Assembly: GCA_023898385.1 (NCBI GenBank)
Contig: CP060220.1
Location: forward strand, 3,266,756 to 3,330,755
Source of the DNA: Pseudobdellovibrionaceae bacterium
GTDB lineage: Bacteria; Bdellovibrionota; Bdellovibrionia; Bdellovibrionales; UBA1609
DNA: 64,000 bases
Reading direction: 5' to 3'
Part shown: piece after piece, positions 1 to 9,600 of the stretch
Layout: every line of letters begins with the position of its first letter
Numbering within the stretch: the first letter of the stretch is position 1
Made by a program: the position numbers and the translations under genes
The notes under the pieces: model-generated
Databases searched by the model: none
What the model was told of the DNA's origin: nothing
Seen by the model: the letters and a program-made list of their open reading frames with translations, nothing else

Positions 1-438
1 AGAAGCATCTAGAGTGACAATCGCGTTTGGTGCGACTGTCTGGTCAAGGCCTGCATCGGCCACAGGGGCACTGTTTACGTTCTTTACATTGATATCCACC
101 GTATCAGAGGCCGAGAATTCACCGTCGGATACTGTCAGTTCAAGGGTAATCGTCACGCCCCCAGTCGGTACGTTTGGGGCAACAAAATTGGGTGTTGCTG
201 TGTCTGCGTTGTTGAGCGAGACAGCGGATCCGGCAATTGCCTGCCAGGAATAAGTTAGTGAATCGCCATCAGGATCCAAGCTAAGGGTTCCATCAAGGTG
301 AACTGTATCGTTTTCACTTACCGCTTGGTCGCTGCCCGCATTGGCAATGGGAAGGTTGTTGACAACTTGTGCATTGGCATTGAGCTGCACGAGCCCAATT
401 GCTATACTGGCTACAATTGCATAAAACTTGGTATACAT
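1..438 (-). CDS. PKD-domain secreted protein, N-terminal part (runs off window)
   Basis: This minus-strand reading frame is open from the ATG at 438 to the window edge (146 codons, 3' end missing). The start is preceded by a clear GGAGG ribosome binding site at 444-448. The first ~23 residues form a Sec signal peptide ending in NANA before QVV. The mature part carries repeats of the form 'PIANAGSDQAVSENDTVHLD ... SLDPDGDSLTYSWQ', followed by a second 'PVADAGLDQTVAPNAIVTLD'. This is the classic PKD/REJ-type beta-sandwich pattern found in adhesins and surface enzymes. The role is probably extracellular or cell-surface binding; any catalytic domain would lie outside the window. It is read in the same direction as the giant repeat lipoprotein upstream, after a 407-bp gap. 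Confidence 0.85.
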   Translation of the reverse strand, partial: MYTKFYAIVASIAIGLVQLNANAQVVNNLPIANAGSDQAVSENDTVHLDGTLSLDPDGDSLTYSWQAIAGSAVSLNNADTATPNFVAPNVPTGGVTITLELTVSDGEFSASDTVDINVKNVNSAPVADAGLDQTVAPNAIVTLDAS

Positions 439-845
439 TTTTGCCTCCGTAATACTGAGTTAACCAAGCAGGATTCAGCCAAGAGCGATACATATGACGA
501 GCAGAAGGCACAATTGGGCCTCTGTTGGTTTTATTTATATGTTGTTATTGGATTCATTCGATGTAATCGAAGTCATCCCCCGTTACTTACATTACCTAGC
601 AATGTTTATGCCACACCAAAGTCTAGATATTATGAGAACTTATGCCTCTTAAAATTAAATCATTGTGAACAGTAATTTTTCGCGCGCAAAGTCATTGTTC
701 ACTGAACTTTTGGAAGGGTTCATATCGATAAATAAAAGTAATTTGATATCCCATTTTGACACGTCAACGATGATCTGAACCACATTGGTTGCAGGCGTAT
801 ATTGTAAAATGCCACATAGAGTTGGCTAGGCTATCGTTTGCTGTG
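439..845. other. Intergenic leader between two minus-strand surface genes
   Basis: No convincing coding sequence is visible. The stretch is AT-rich and presumably holds the promoter and 5' leader of the PKD-domain gene (start at 438) and the 3' end of the giant lipoprotein transcript. I see no strong intrinsic terminator. Confidence 0.5.
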
Positions 846-3800
846 CTATGGCCGCCACGAGCATCTGAATCCGGTGGTCACACTAGCATTCAGATTCTGA
901 ACATATGACGAAAAGATACCGCTCGCATTCCCGCTGTCAAACTTGCTTCCTCGTTGAATGTAGTCTATGCCCGAAATGAAGGTATAGTGCTGGCCTGTCC
1001 TGCCTAAATTCCCAATGGCGCCGGGATCGGAGGGTGAAGAATAGGTCGGTGAATACAGCGGACCGAACCACAGCTTTTTCATGCTCGTTAACGCTACGGT
1101 ATTTGTAGCTGACGCAGTATAAGTTGCTACAGTATTGTTTGTAGAGACCCACTCTTTAACATTGCCGCCCAAATCCCAAATATCTTCACTGTTTGTCAGT
1201 GTGTGAACTCGAAAGGTTTCATGCGAGCCGCCGCTAGTAGAACAGCTCCCGCCAAACACATTTGAAGTGAGTCCATCACATGATTGATTTGGAGTATTCG
1301 TTATATTGCCCACATTTAAGAAGCCGACACCGTAACTTAAACCGCTCCAGTTACTAGCAACCTGTTCGATGTTTCTAGCGGCCACCTGCCATTGGTTGTT
1401 AGATATCAAACTGAAGTGAGTTTCTCCCAAAGCGCTACAGGCCTCGATAGCACCCTCATTGGTCGTGCCTCCGCGCCTGATATATACCCATGGCCGACCT
1501 TCAGGTCTGCTTACAGGTTTAAATCGGTGACGATTACTTACTTGGACGAAGTAGTCGTACATTCCTATATTGCTAGCGTTACCATCCGCGACTACGACTT
1601 CCTCTGAAAAGTCGCCATCCGCATCAGAGTCGTACAATAATTTCGCTTCCCATTTCATCACACAGAAGTCCTCGTGAAAGGCATAGTCGTCATTGTATGG
1701 CACCCGCACATATCCAGCGGGGCACTGCATGGGGCCGATTCTGAATCGAAATCCATTGTTCATGGGGGCCTTTGCTTCACCGGCGGCATTAATAGCATAT
1801 AGTCGAAGTGTGTAGCTGGTATCCAAATTGAGATTGCAACCCTCCATTGGCAGGTTGGCATTGTTGTTGGCGCCAGTATCAATGGGGCCACAGATGTCCA
1901 CGAGGTTAGCAGCATCGCGAATAGAGAGCTCATAATGATCATACCCAGTTGAATGCTGCCAGTTCACCATCAGTTCAGTCGCGTGATCTGCTCCATTAAA
2001 CCAATTGTCGTCTCTAGTGTCGGTGGATCCGTCGCGTACGCCCAGGATGTTGAAATTATTCATACCGGCATTTGTGGCGACAAAAAATTCCATCCCGTCG
2101 TTTGCCGCGGGGTAAGATCCGCCGCTGATAGCAGATACATGCATGGTGAGCACTCCACCTGCTGCTCCCGGGCAGCTGGCGATCGTGTGTTTGGTGATGT
2201 TGCTACCTACATTTATAGGTGTTGATGTCCCGCAAATGGGGGCGTTATTTTCTTTAATTTGAATATCATATGCGGTGGCGCCAACAGCAGGCTCCCAGTG
2301 TAGAGTTAAGTTTGAACCATCCTCCATAAAGGAATCAGGCGATTTGTCAGTGCCTTCACTTGTAACGCCTAAAATATGAAAACCCCCCGTTGAAGCAAGC
2401 ACAGTTCGGAACGGAAAATCACCTATCTGGGCCGTGGTGGCGCCGCCGCCGTTATTGGCCGTCACTTCTACATAATAATCTGTAGCATCGGTAAAGTTTG
2501 AACAGCCAGACACCATGCCATTTAAAGCAGGGGCTGCAAAGTTACCACTACAGATCACACCAAAAGAGCTATTCTTAACAGCAACATCATAGTCATTGGC
2601 GCCGCTCGACGGTTCCCAATGGATTTTGACGGTGGCTTGGCCAATCCCATCTGTTAATAGACCGTCAGGCGTAGTATCGAGGCCATAGGTGACACCGAGA
2701 GTCTTAAATGTCCCTGGTGGCGGTAGCTGCAGGGTGGCCGTTGAATCTAGTGGGCCATTGAAACCATCGGGGTCATTTGCTACCACTCGGACATTGAATG
2801 TATCTCCCGGGTTATCTGGATCGCTTAGGCCACTGACCGTGGCTTCAAAATAGGTGGTATAATCAAGTATAGGCGGCGATGACCCTGACTCGGGGTTGCA
2901 CCCAGGTGAGTCGGTATTGTTACAATACCACAAGGTAGCGCTGCCATCATTATCTGCATCATTGGTGTAGTCCACCCGAACGGTAAAGCCGGTAGGACTT
3001 GCACCGGTTACTAGTAGGTTCGAAATCACAAGGTCATTGGTGGGTTGATCGCTCTCATTAACATCAACCCGACCACTAAGGTCGCCTAGGGTGACTCCCG
3101 TTGTGACGTCCGACAAGTTGACATTGAAATATTCAGCAGGTTCAGCATTGCTGTCATCATTGATGGGTACAATAATTGAAATGGGGCCCGTGCTCGATGG
3201 CGCGAATAATTCGACGATATTTGAGTATGAAGTGAAATCATTATCTGCAATGGTCGCTGTACCGTCTGCTGTAGACCACTTGAAAGCTACAGGGGCGCAT
3301 ACGCCCGCCGATAGAGTCACAGACAATGTAGCGGTTTGGTTTTCGTCAACGACGACATCGTTAATGTTAATCGTAGTGTCTTGAAATGGTTTTATGGTGC
3401 CGCTACCTGTTTTTGTGCCCCAGGTGAGTGCGCCGCAGTCTTTGATCATAGTAGCACTGGCCCCTAAGTCGAGAATGTCAGCGACATCCAGATTTTTACC
3501 CGCCATCTGAACCGTACCATTTTGAATAGTGAGATCTTGGCCCACATCACTTATAGGAAGGTCAGATATGAGATTTAGGTCGCCCGTAGATTTATTTACT
3601 ATAGTATTGGCAAACGGATAGTTAGTGGCTGTGTAATTAATTGACTGCGAGCTCAACCCAACAATCGACAGGGTTGCCGACCCGGGCGACGCATTTTGAA
3701 TGTCAATGCCGCCGTCGACTTCTACAAAGCCCGTGTTGATGGTGGCACTGCTGAACATATCTACGAGCAAATGGCTTGACGCAAAGGCGGTGCCGGAAAT

Positions 3801-6800
3801 GGTAATGTCACCTGATTTGTTGAGGTTTAAATCATAAAAATCCATAGACGGACTGGTGTCGATGATCGCCGGATCAGGGCCCACAAATTTGAATGTGGCA
3901 CTCGAAGTGTTCACAGTGCCCAATGAGTATGTAAAATTCCGGGCAATTTCAATGTTGCCCGAAAAGGTTACAGACCCAGAAGAAGAGCTGATTTGAAGGC
4001 TCGGCAGTCTTGCGCCAGCATTGCCAGTTACTGTTTGTGATCCAGCTCCATTCAACATGATCGTCGTATCGCCACCGCCCCAATTGGTCGCGGTGAGATT
4101 GCCAGACACACGGATCTTCTCCGCACTTGTTGATTGTAGCTGTGCAGCTGCACCTCCGTTAAGAGTAAGGTTCTGAACAAGTAGATCAACACCACCACTC
4201 ACAGTGACGCCAGCTGCAACAGTGGATTCAAGAAAGAGGTGTGGGATTTGTACGTGGCTTTCAATGGAAGTGCCAGTAGCACCAGTAATATGCATCTCGG
4301 AACCATTAAGATTGATGGTGCCACTGGTGAATGCCACGTTGCCTGACAGGTCAAGGTTGCCAGATGATTTTGTAAAGTTCCCTCCGGAGATAGTCATATC
4401 ACCTTGAACAAATATGGTGCCGCCGTTTGAATTGAAATTTCCGCCATCAATAGAAAAACCATTGCTTTGGACGGTCAAAGTTCCAGAATTATGGGTAAAA
4501 AATCCTGCATAGGTGCTCTGAATGTCGATACCGCCCACTGTTACAGCACTGTTCAATGTGAAATTGCAGCTGGTGCAGTTCGAATTAAATATTGCTGTAT
4601 CGCCAGGCCCTGGTACAGCTGCCGTAGACCAGTTGCCAGCGGTGTTCCAGTTGTTGTCACCAGCTGTGCCGGTCCAGGTGTATGCCGCAAGATTCAAGAC
4701 AGTGGCCGTAGCACTGGCCGCGCTTACTGTGTTAAGGTTAGTGCCATCATCAGCCGTGCCGGCATTAATGGTAATACCCACCGTGCCATCCCCTGTACAG
4801 TTAGATAGAGTCACAGTTGGAGTGCTTGTCGTACCGTTGTTAACAACAGGCGTATTGCAGGTTACTCCGGAGGGATTAACTGTGACCCCGGCAGGAAGAA
4901 GGTTGAAGTTGGTAGCACCAGAATAGGTGACGTTAAATACAAAGTTGTCAGAGCTATTACCAGAACTTGGCGATGGCGCACCCACAACAACTGTGGGCAC
5001 AGAGTTATCAACGGTGGCCGTAGCACTGGCCGCGCTTGCTGTGTTAGGGTTAGTGCCATCATCAGCCGTGCCGGCATTAATGGTAATGCCCACCGTGCCA
5101 TCCCCTGTACAGTTAGATAGAGTCACAGCGGGATTGGCGGTGTTGCCATTGGTAACAGAGGGAGTATCACAAGACACTCCAGAGGGATTAACTGTGACCC
5201 CGGCAGGAAGAAGGTTGAAGTTGGTAGCACCAGAATAGGTGACGTTAAATACAAAGTTGTCAGAGCTATTACCAGAACTTGGCGATGGCGCACCCACAAC
5301 AACTGTGGGCACAGAGTTATCAACGGTGGCCGTAGCACTGGCCGCGCTTGCTGTGTTAGGGTTAGTGCCATCATCAGCCGTGCCGGCATTAATGGTAATG
5401 CCCACCGTGCCATCCCCTGTACAGTTAGATAGAGTCACAGTTGGAGTGCTTGTCGTACCGTTGTTAACAACAGGCGTATTGCAGGTTACTCCGGAGGGAT
5501 TAACTGTGACCCCGGCAGGAAGAAGGTTGAAGTTAGTAGCACCAGAATAGGTGACGTTAAATACAAAGTTGTCAGAGCTATTACCAGAGCTTGGAGTTGG
5601 TGCACCAACGACCACTGTGGGCACAGAGTTATCAACGGTGGCAGTAGCACTGGCCGCGCTTGCCGTGCTAGGGTTAATGCCATCATCAGCCGTACCGGCA
5701 TTAATGGTAATGCCCACCGTCCCATCACCTGTACAGTTAGAGAGAGTTACAGTGGGGTTGCTTGTTGTGCCATTGCTAACAGCGGGAGTATCACAAGACA
5801 CCCCCGAAGGGTTAACAGTGACTCCGGCCGGCAAAAGGTTAATGTTAGTGGCGCCAGTGTAGGTGACGTTAAAAACGAAGTTCGACGAGCTATTGCCAAT
5901 GCTTGGTGTTGGTGCACCAACGACCACTGTGGGCACAGAGTTATCAACGGTGGCAGTAGCACTGGCCGCGCTTGCCGTGCTAGGGTTAATGCCATCATCA
6001 GCCGTACCGGCATTAATAGTAATGCCCACCGTCCCATCACCTGTGCAGTTAGATAGAGTCACAGCGGGATTGGCGGTGTTGCCATTGGTAACAGAGGGAG
6101 TATCACAAGACACTCCCGAAGGGTTAACAGTGACTCCGGCCGGCAAAAGGTTAATGTTAGTGGCGCCAGTGTAGGTGACGGTAAAAACGAAGTTCGACGA
6201 GCTATTGCCAATGCTTGGTGTTGGTGCACCAACGACCACTGTGGGGACTGAGTTATCAACAGTGGCTGTAGCGCTGGCCGAGCTTGCTGTGTTAAGGTTA
6301 GTGCCATCATCAGCTGTGCCTGCATTAATAGTAATGCCCACCGTCCCATCACCTGTGCAGTTAGATAGAGTCACAGCGGGATTGGCGGTGTTGCCATTGG
6401 TAACAGAGGGAGTATCACAAGACACTCCAGAGGGATTAACTGTGACCCCGGCAGGAAGAAGGTTAAAGTTAGTAGCACCAGAATAGGTGACGTTAAATAC
6501 AAAGTTGTCAGAGCTATTACCAGAGCTTGGAGTTGGTGCACCAACGACCACTGTGGGCACAGAGTTATCAACGGTGGCTGTAGCACTGGCCGCGCTTGCC
6601 GTGTTAGGGTTAGTGCCATCATCAGCCGTGCCGGCATTAATGGTAATACCCACCGTGCCATCCCCTGTACAGTTAGATAGAGTCACAGTGGGAGTGCTTG
6701 TCGTACCGTTGTTAACAACAGGAGTATCACAGGTCACTCCGGCAGCATTGATAGAGACCCCGGCAGGGAGAAGATTAAAATTAGTAGCACCGGTATAGGT

Positions 6801-6974
6801 GACGTTAAATACAAAGTTGCTCGTGAGCTTACACAGAACTTCATGATGGCGCACCAACGACCACTGTGGGCACAGAGTTATCAACGGTGGCCGTAGCACT
6901 GGCTGCGCTTGCTGTGTTAGGGTTAATGCCATCATCAGCCGTGCCGGCATTAATGGTAATGCCCACCGTGCCAT
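846..6974 (-). CDS. Giant repeat lipoprotein, C-terminal segment (Ig-like repeats, beta-helix-like, Calx-beta, FGE-like domain)
   Basis: This is the C-terminal ~2000 residues of a gene that starts near 10781. The first ~40 residues are read out of the ancestral frame, because the frame is restored only at ~6832. Domains in order (local residues): Ig-like repeats of 104 aa to ~760; a 'YTWTGTAGDNNW' module followed by beta-helix-like repeats to ~1180; a Calx-beta domain at ~1200-1305 ('DVVVDENQTATLSVTLS', ending in DLSGRVDVNE); fibronectin-III-like repeats ('ILGVTSEGTDKSPD...', 'ILGVRDGSTDTRDD...') to ~1745; and a C-terminal region at ~1747-2042 resembling formylglycine-generating-enzyme/sulfatase-modifying (SUMF1, C-type-lectin-like) folds, with 'EDIWDLGGNVKEWVS' and the terminal 'GFRCSWRP'. 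The protein is probably cell-surface anchored. It shares the WTG/NW modules with the 3675-aa protein at 21-32 kb. Confidence 0.8.
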   Translation of the reverse strand: MARWALPLMPARLMMALTLTQQAQPVLRPPLITLCPQWSLVRHHEVLCKLTSNFVFNVTYTGATNFNLLPAGVSINAAGVTCDTPVVNNGTTSTPTVTLSNCTGDGTVGITINAGTADDGTNPNTASAASATATVDNSVPTVVVGAPTPSSGNSSDNFVFNVTYSGATNFNLLPAGVTVNPSGVSCDTPSVTNGNTANPAVTLSNCTGDGTVGITINAGTADDGTNLNTASSASATATVDNSVPTVVVGAPTPSIGNSSSNFVFTVTYTGATNINLLPAGVTVNPSGVSCDTPSVTNGNTANPAVTLSNCTGDGTVGITINAGTADDGINPSTASAASATATVDNSVPTVVVGAPTPSIGNSSSNFVFNVTYTGATNINLLPAGVTVNPSGVSCDTPAVSNGTTSNPTVTLSNCTGDGTVGITINAGTADDGINPSTASAASATATVDNSVPTVVVGAPTPSSGNSSDNFVFNVTYSGATNFNLLPAGVTVNPSGVTCNTPVVNNGTTSTPTVTLSNCTGDGTVGITINAGTADDGTNPNTASAASATATVDNSVPTVVVGAPSPSSGNSSDNFVFNVTYSGATNFNLLPAGVTVNPSGVSCDTPSVTNGNTANPAVTLSNCTGDGTVGITINAGTADDGTNPNTASAASATATVDNSVPTVVVGAPSPSSGNSSDNFVFNVTYSGATNFNLLPAGVTVNPSGVTCNTPVVNNGTTSTPTVTLSNCTGDGTVGITINAGTADDGTNLNTVSAASATATVLNLAAYTWTGTAGDNNWNTAGNWSTAAVPGPGDTAIFNSNCTSCNFTLNSAVTVGGIDIQSTYAGFFTHNSGTLTVQSNGFSIDGGNFNSNGGTIFVQGDMTISGGNFTKSSGNLDLSGNVAFTSGTINLNGSEMHITGATGTSIESHVQIPHLFLESTVAAGVTVSGGVDLLVQNLTLNGGAAAQLQSTSAEKIRVSGNLTATNWGGGDTTIMLNGAGSQTVTGNAGARLPSLQISSSSGSVTFSGNIEIARNFTYSLGTVNTSSATFKFVGPDPAIIDTSPSMDFYDLNLNKSGDITISGTAFASSHLLVDMFSSATINTGFVEVDGGIDIQNASPGSATLSIVGLSSQSINYTATNYPFANTIVNKSTGDLNLISDLPISDVGQDLTIQNGTVQMAGKNLDVADILDLGASATMIKDCGALTWGTKTGSGTIKPFQDTTININDVVVDENQTATLSVTLSAGVCAPVAFKWSTADGTATIADNDFTSYSNIVELFAPSSTGPISIIVPINDDSNAEPAEYFNVNLSDVTTGVTLGDLSGRVDVNESDQPTNDLVISNLLVTGASPTGFTVRVDYTNDADNDGSATLWYCNNTDSPGCNPESGSSPPILDYTTYFEATVSGLSDPDNPGDTFNVRVVANDPDGFNGPLDSTATLQLPPPGTFKTLGVTYGLDTTPDGLLTDGIGQATVKIHWEPSSGANDYDVAVKNSSFGVICSGNFAAPALNGMVSGCSNFTDATDYYVEVTANNGGGATTAQIGDFPFRTVLASTGGFHILGVTSEGTDKSPDSFMEDGSNLTLHWEPAVGATAYDIQIKENNAPICGTSTPINVGSNITKHTIASCPGAAGGVLTMHVSAISGGSYPAANDGMEFFVATNAGMNNFNILGVRDGSTDTRDDNWFNGADHATELMVNWQHSTGYDHYELSIRDAANLVDICGPIDTGANNNANLPMEGCNLNLDTSYTLRLYAINAAGEAKAPMNNGFRFRIGPMQCPAGYVRVPYNDDYAFHEDFCVMKWEAKLLYDSDADGDFSEEVVVADGNASNIGMYDYFVQVSNRHRFKPVSRPEGRPWVYIRRGGTTNEGAIEACSALGETHFSLISNNQWQVAARNIEQVASNWSGLSYGVGFLNVGNITNTPNQSCDGLTSNVFGGSCSTSGGSHETFRVHTLTNSEDIWDLGGNVKEWVSTNNTVATYTASATNTVALTSMKKLWFGPLYSPTYSSPSDPGAIGNLGRTGQHYTFISGIDYIQRGSKFDSGNASGIFSSYVQNLNASVTTGFRCSWRP

Positions 6975-9600
6975 CCCCTGTACAGTTAGATAGAGTCACA
7001 GTGGGAGTGCTTGTCGTGCCACTGTTAACAACAGGAGTATCACAGGTCACTCCGGCAGCATTGATAGAGACCCCGGCAGGGAGAAGATTAAAATTAGTAG
7101 CACCGGTATAGGTGACGTTAAATACAAAGTTGTCAGAGCTATTACCAGAACTTGGCGATGGCGCACCAACGACCACTGTGGGCACAGAGTTATCAACGGT
7201 GGCCGTAGCACTGGCTGCGCTTGCTGTGTTAGGGTTAATGCCATCATCAGCCGTGCCGGCATTAATGGTAATGCCTACCGTGCCATCCCCTGTACAGTTA
7301 GATAGAGTCACAGTGGGAGTGCTTGTCGTGCCACTGTTAACAACAGGAGTATCACAGGTCACTCCGGCAGCATTGATAGAGACCCCGGCAGGGAGAAGAT
7401 TAAAATTAGTAGCACCGGTATAGCATTGCTAAAGCTGTCAGAGCTATTACCAGAACTTGGCGATGGCGCACCAACGACCACTGTGGGCACAGAGTTATCA
7501 ACGGTGGCCGTAGCACTGGCTGCGCTTGCTGTGTTAGGGTTAATGCCATCATCAGCCGTGCCGGCATTAATGGTAATGCCTACCGTGCCATCCCCTGTAC
7601 AGTTAGATAGAGTCACAGTGGGAGTGCTTGTCGTGCCACTGTTAACAACAGGAGTATCACAGGTCACTCCGGCAGCATTGATAGAGACCCCGGCAGGGAG
7701 AAGATTAAAATTAGTAGCACCGGTATAGGTGACGTTAAATACAAAGTTGTCAGAGCTATTACCAGAACTTGGCGATGGCGCACCCACAACAACTGTGGGC
7801 ACAGAGTTATCAACGGTGGCTGTAGCACTGGCCGCGCTTGCCGTGTTAGGGTTAGTGCCATCATCAGCCGTGCCGGCATTAATGGTAATACCCACCGTGC
7901 CATCCCCTGTACAGTTAGATAGAGTCACAGTGGGAGTGCTTGTCGTACCGTTGTTAACAACAGGAGTATCACAGGTCACTCCGGCAGCATTGATAGAGAC
8001 CCCGGCAGGGAGAAGATTAAAATTAGTAGCACCGGTATAGGTGACGTTAAATACAAAGTTGTCAGAGCTATTACCAGAACTTGGCGATGGCGCACCAACG
8101 ACCACTGTGGGCACAGAGTTATCAACGGTGGCCGTAGCACTGGCTGCGCTTGCTGTGTTAGGGTTAATGCCATCATCAGTCAAAGCGGCATTAATGGTAA
8201 TGCCCACCGTGCCATCCCCTGTACAGTTAGATAGAGTCACAGTGGGAGTGCTTGTCGTGCCACTGTTAACAACAGGAGTATCACAGGTCACTCCGGCAGC
8301 ATTGATAGAGACCCCGGCAGGGAGAAGATTAAAATTAGTAGCACCGGTATAGGTGACGTTAAATACAAAGTTGTCAGAGCTATTACCAGAACTTGGCGAT
8401 GGCGCACCAACGACCACTGTGGGCACAGAGTTATCAACGGTGGCCGTAGCACTGGCCGCGCTTGCCGTGTTAGGGTTAATGCCATCATCAGCCGTGCCGG
8501 CATTAATGGTAATGCCTACCGTGCCATCCCCTGTACAGTTAGATAGAGTCACAGTGGGAGTGCTTGTCGTGCCACTGTTAACAACAGGAGTATCACAGGT
8601 CACTCCGGCAGCATTGATAGAGACCCCGGCAGGGAGAAGATTAAAATTAGTAGCACCGGTATAGGTGACGTTAAATACAAAGTTGTCAGAGCTATTACCA
8701 GAGCTTGGCGATGGCGCACTCACAACAACTGTGGGCACAGAGTTATCAACGGTGGCCGTAGCACTGGCCGCGCTTGCTGTGTTAGGGTTAGTGCCATCAT
8801 CAGCCGTGCCAGCATTAATGGTAATGCCCACCGTGCCATCCCCTGTACAGTTAGATAGAGTCACAGTGGGAGTGCTTGTCGTGCCACTGTTAACGACAGG
8901 AGTATCACAGGTCACTCCAGAAGGGTTGACGGTGACCCCGGCAGGGAGAAGGTTAAAGTTAGTAGCACCAGTATAGGTGACGTTAAATACAAAGTTGTCA
9001 GAGCTATTACCAGAACTTGGCGATGGCGCACCCACAACAACTGTGGGGACAGAGTTATCAACGGTGGCCGTAGCACTGGCCGCGCTTGCTGTGTTAGGGT
9101 TAGTGCCATCATCAGCCGTGCCAGCATTAATGGTAATGCCCACCGTGCCATCCCCTGTACAGTTAGATAGAGTCACCGTGGGAGTGCTTGTCGTGCCACT
9201 GTTAACGACAGGAGTATCACAGGTCACTCCAGAAGGGTTGACGGTGACCCCGGCAGGGAGAAGGTTAAAGTTAGTAGCACCAGTATAGGTGACGTTAAAT
9301 ACAAAGTTGTCAGAGCTATTACCAGAGCTTGGCGATGGCGCACTCACAACAACTGTGGGCACAGAGTTATCAACGGTGGCCGTAGCACTGGCCGCGCTTA
9401 CTGTGTTAGGGTTAGTGCCATCATCAGCTGTGCCGGCATTAATGGTAATGCCCACCGTGCCATCCCCTGTACAGTTAGATAGAGTCACAGTTGGAGTGCT
9501 TGTCGTACCGTTGTTAACAACAGGCGTATTGCAGGTCACTCCAGAGGGGTTAATAGTGACTCCGCTCGGAGTTAAATTGATGCTAGAGGCGTCGGTGTAT
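4690..9600 (-). repeat. Tandem array of ~16 near-identical 312-bp coding repeats
   Basis: The period is 312 bp (104 codons). Unit boundaries can be taken at 4927, 5239, 5551, 5863, 6175, 6487, 6799, 7112, 7424, 7729, 8041, 8353, 8665, 8977 and 9289, with a partial unit from ~4690. Two more diverged units extend to ~9990. Central units are almost identical; those at 5551-6486 are slightly diverged and share variants with each other, which suggests local duplication or gene conversion. Two units have abnormal length (313 and 305 bp) at the frameshifts. All units encode an Ig-like beta-sandwich with a Cys pair. Confidence 0.9.
6841..7362 (-). pseudogene. Out-of-frame middle segment of the giant repeat lipoprotein
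   Basis: Between ~7427 and ~6832 the 104-aa Ig-like repeats continue perfectly, but in a different frame from the segments on either side. At ~7427 the usual 19-nt stretch is replaced by 12 nt (net -7). At ~6832 a scrambled stretch is 1 nt longer than in the other repeats (net +1). The sum is -6, so both flanks are in the same frame. Either the gene has two compensating lesions, which would leave a stop at 7359, or the assembly is wrong within near-identical repeats. This is not a separate gene. Confidence 0.75.

Noticed and set aside
4690..9600. Possible CRISPR or other non-coding repeat array
   Set aside because: Unit length is 312 bp with no spacers, and all units are in-frame coding sequence for an Ig-like domain.
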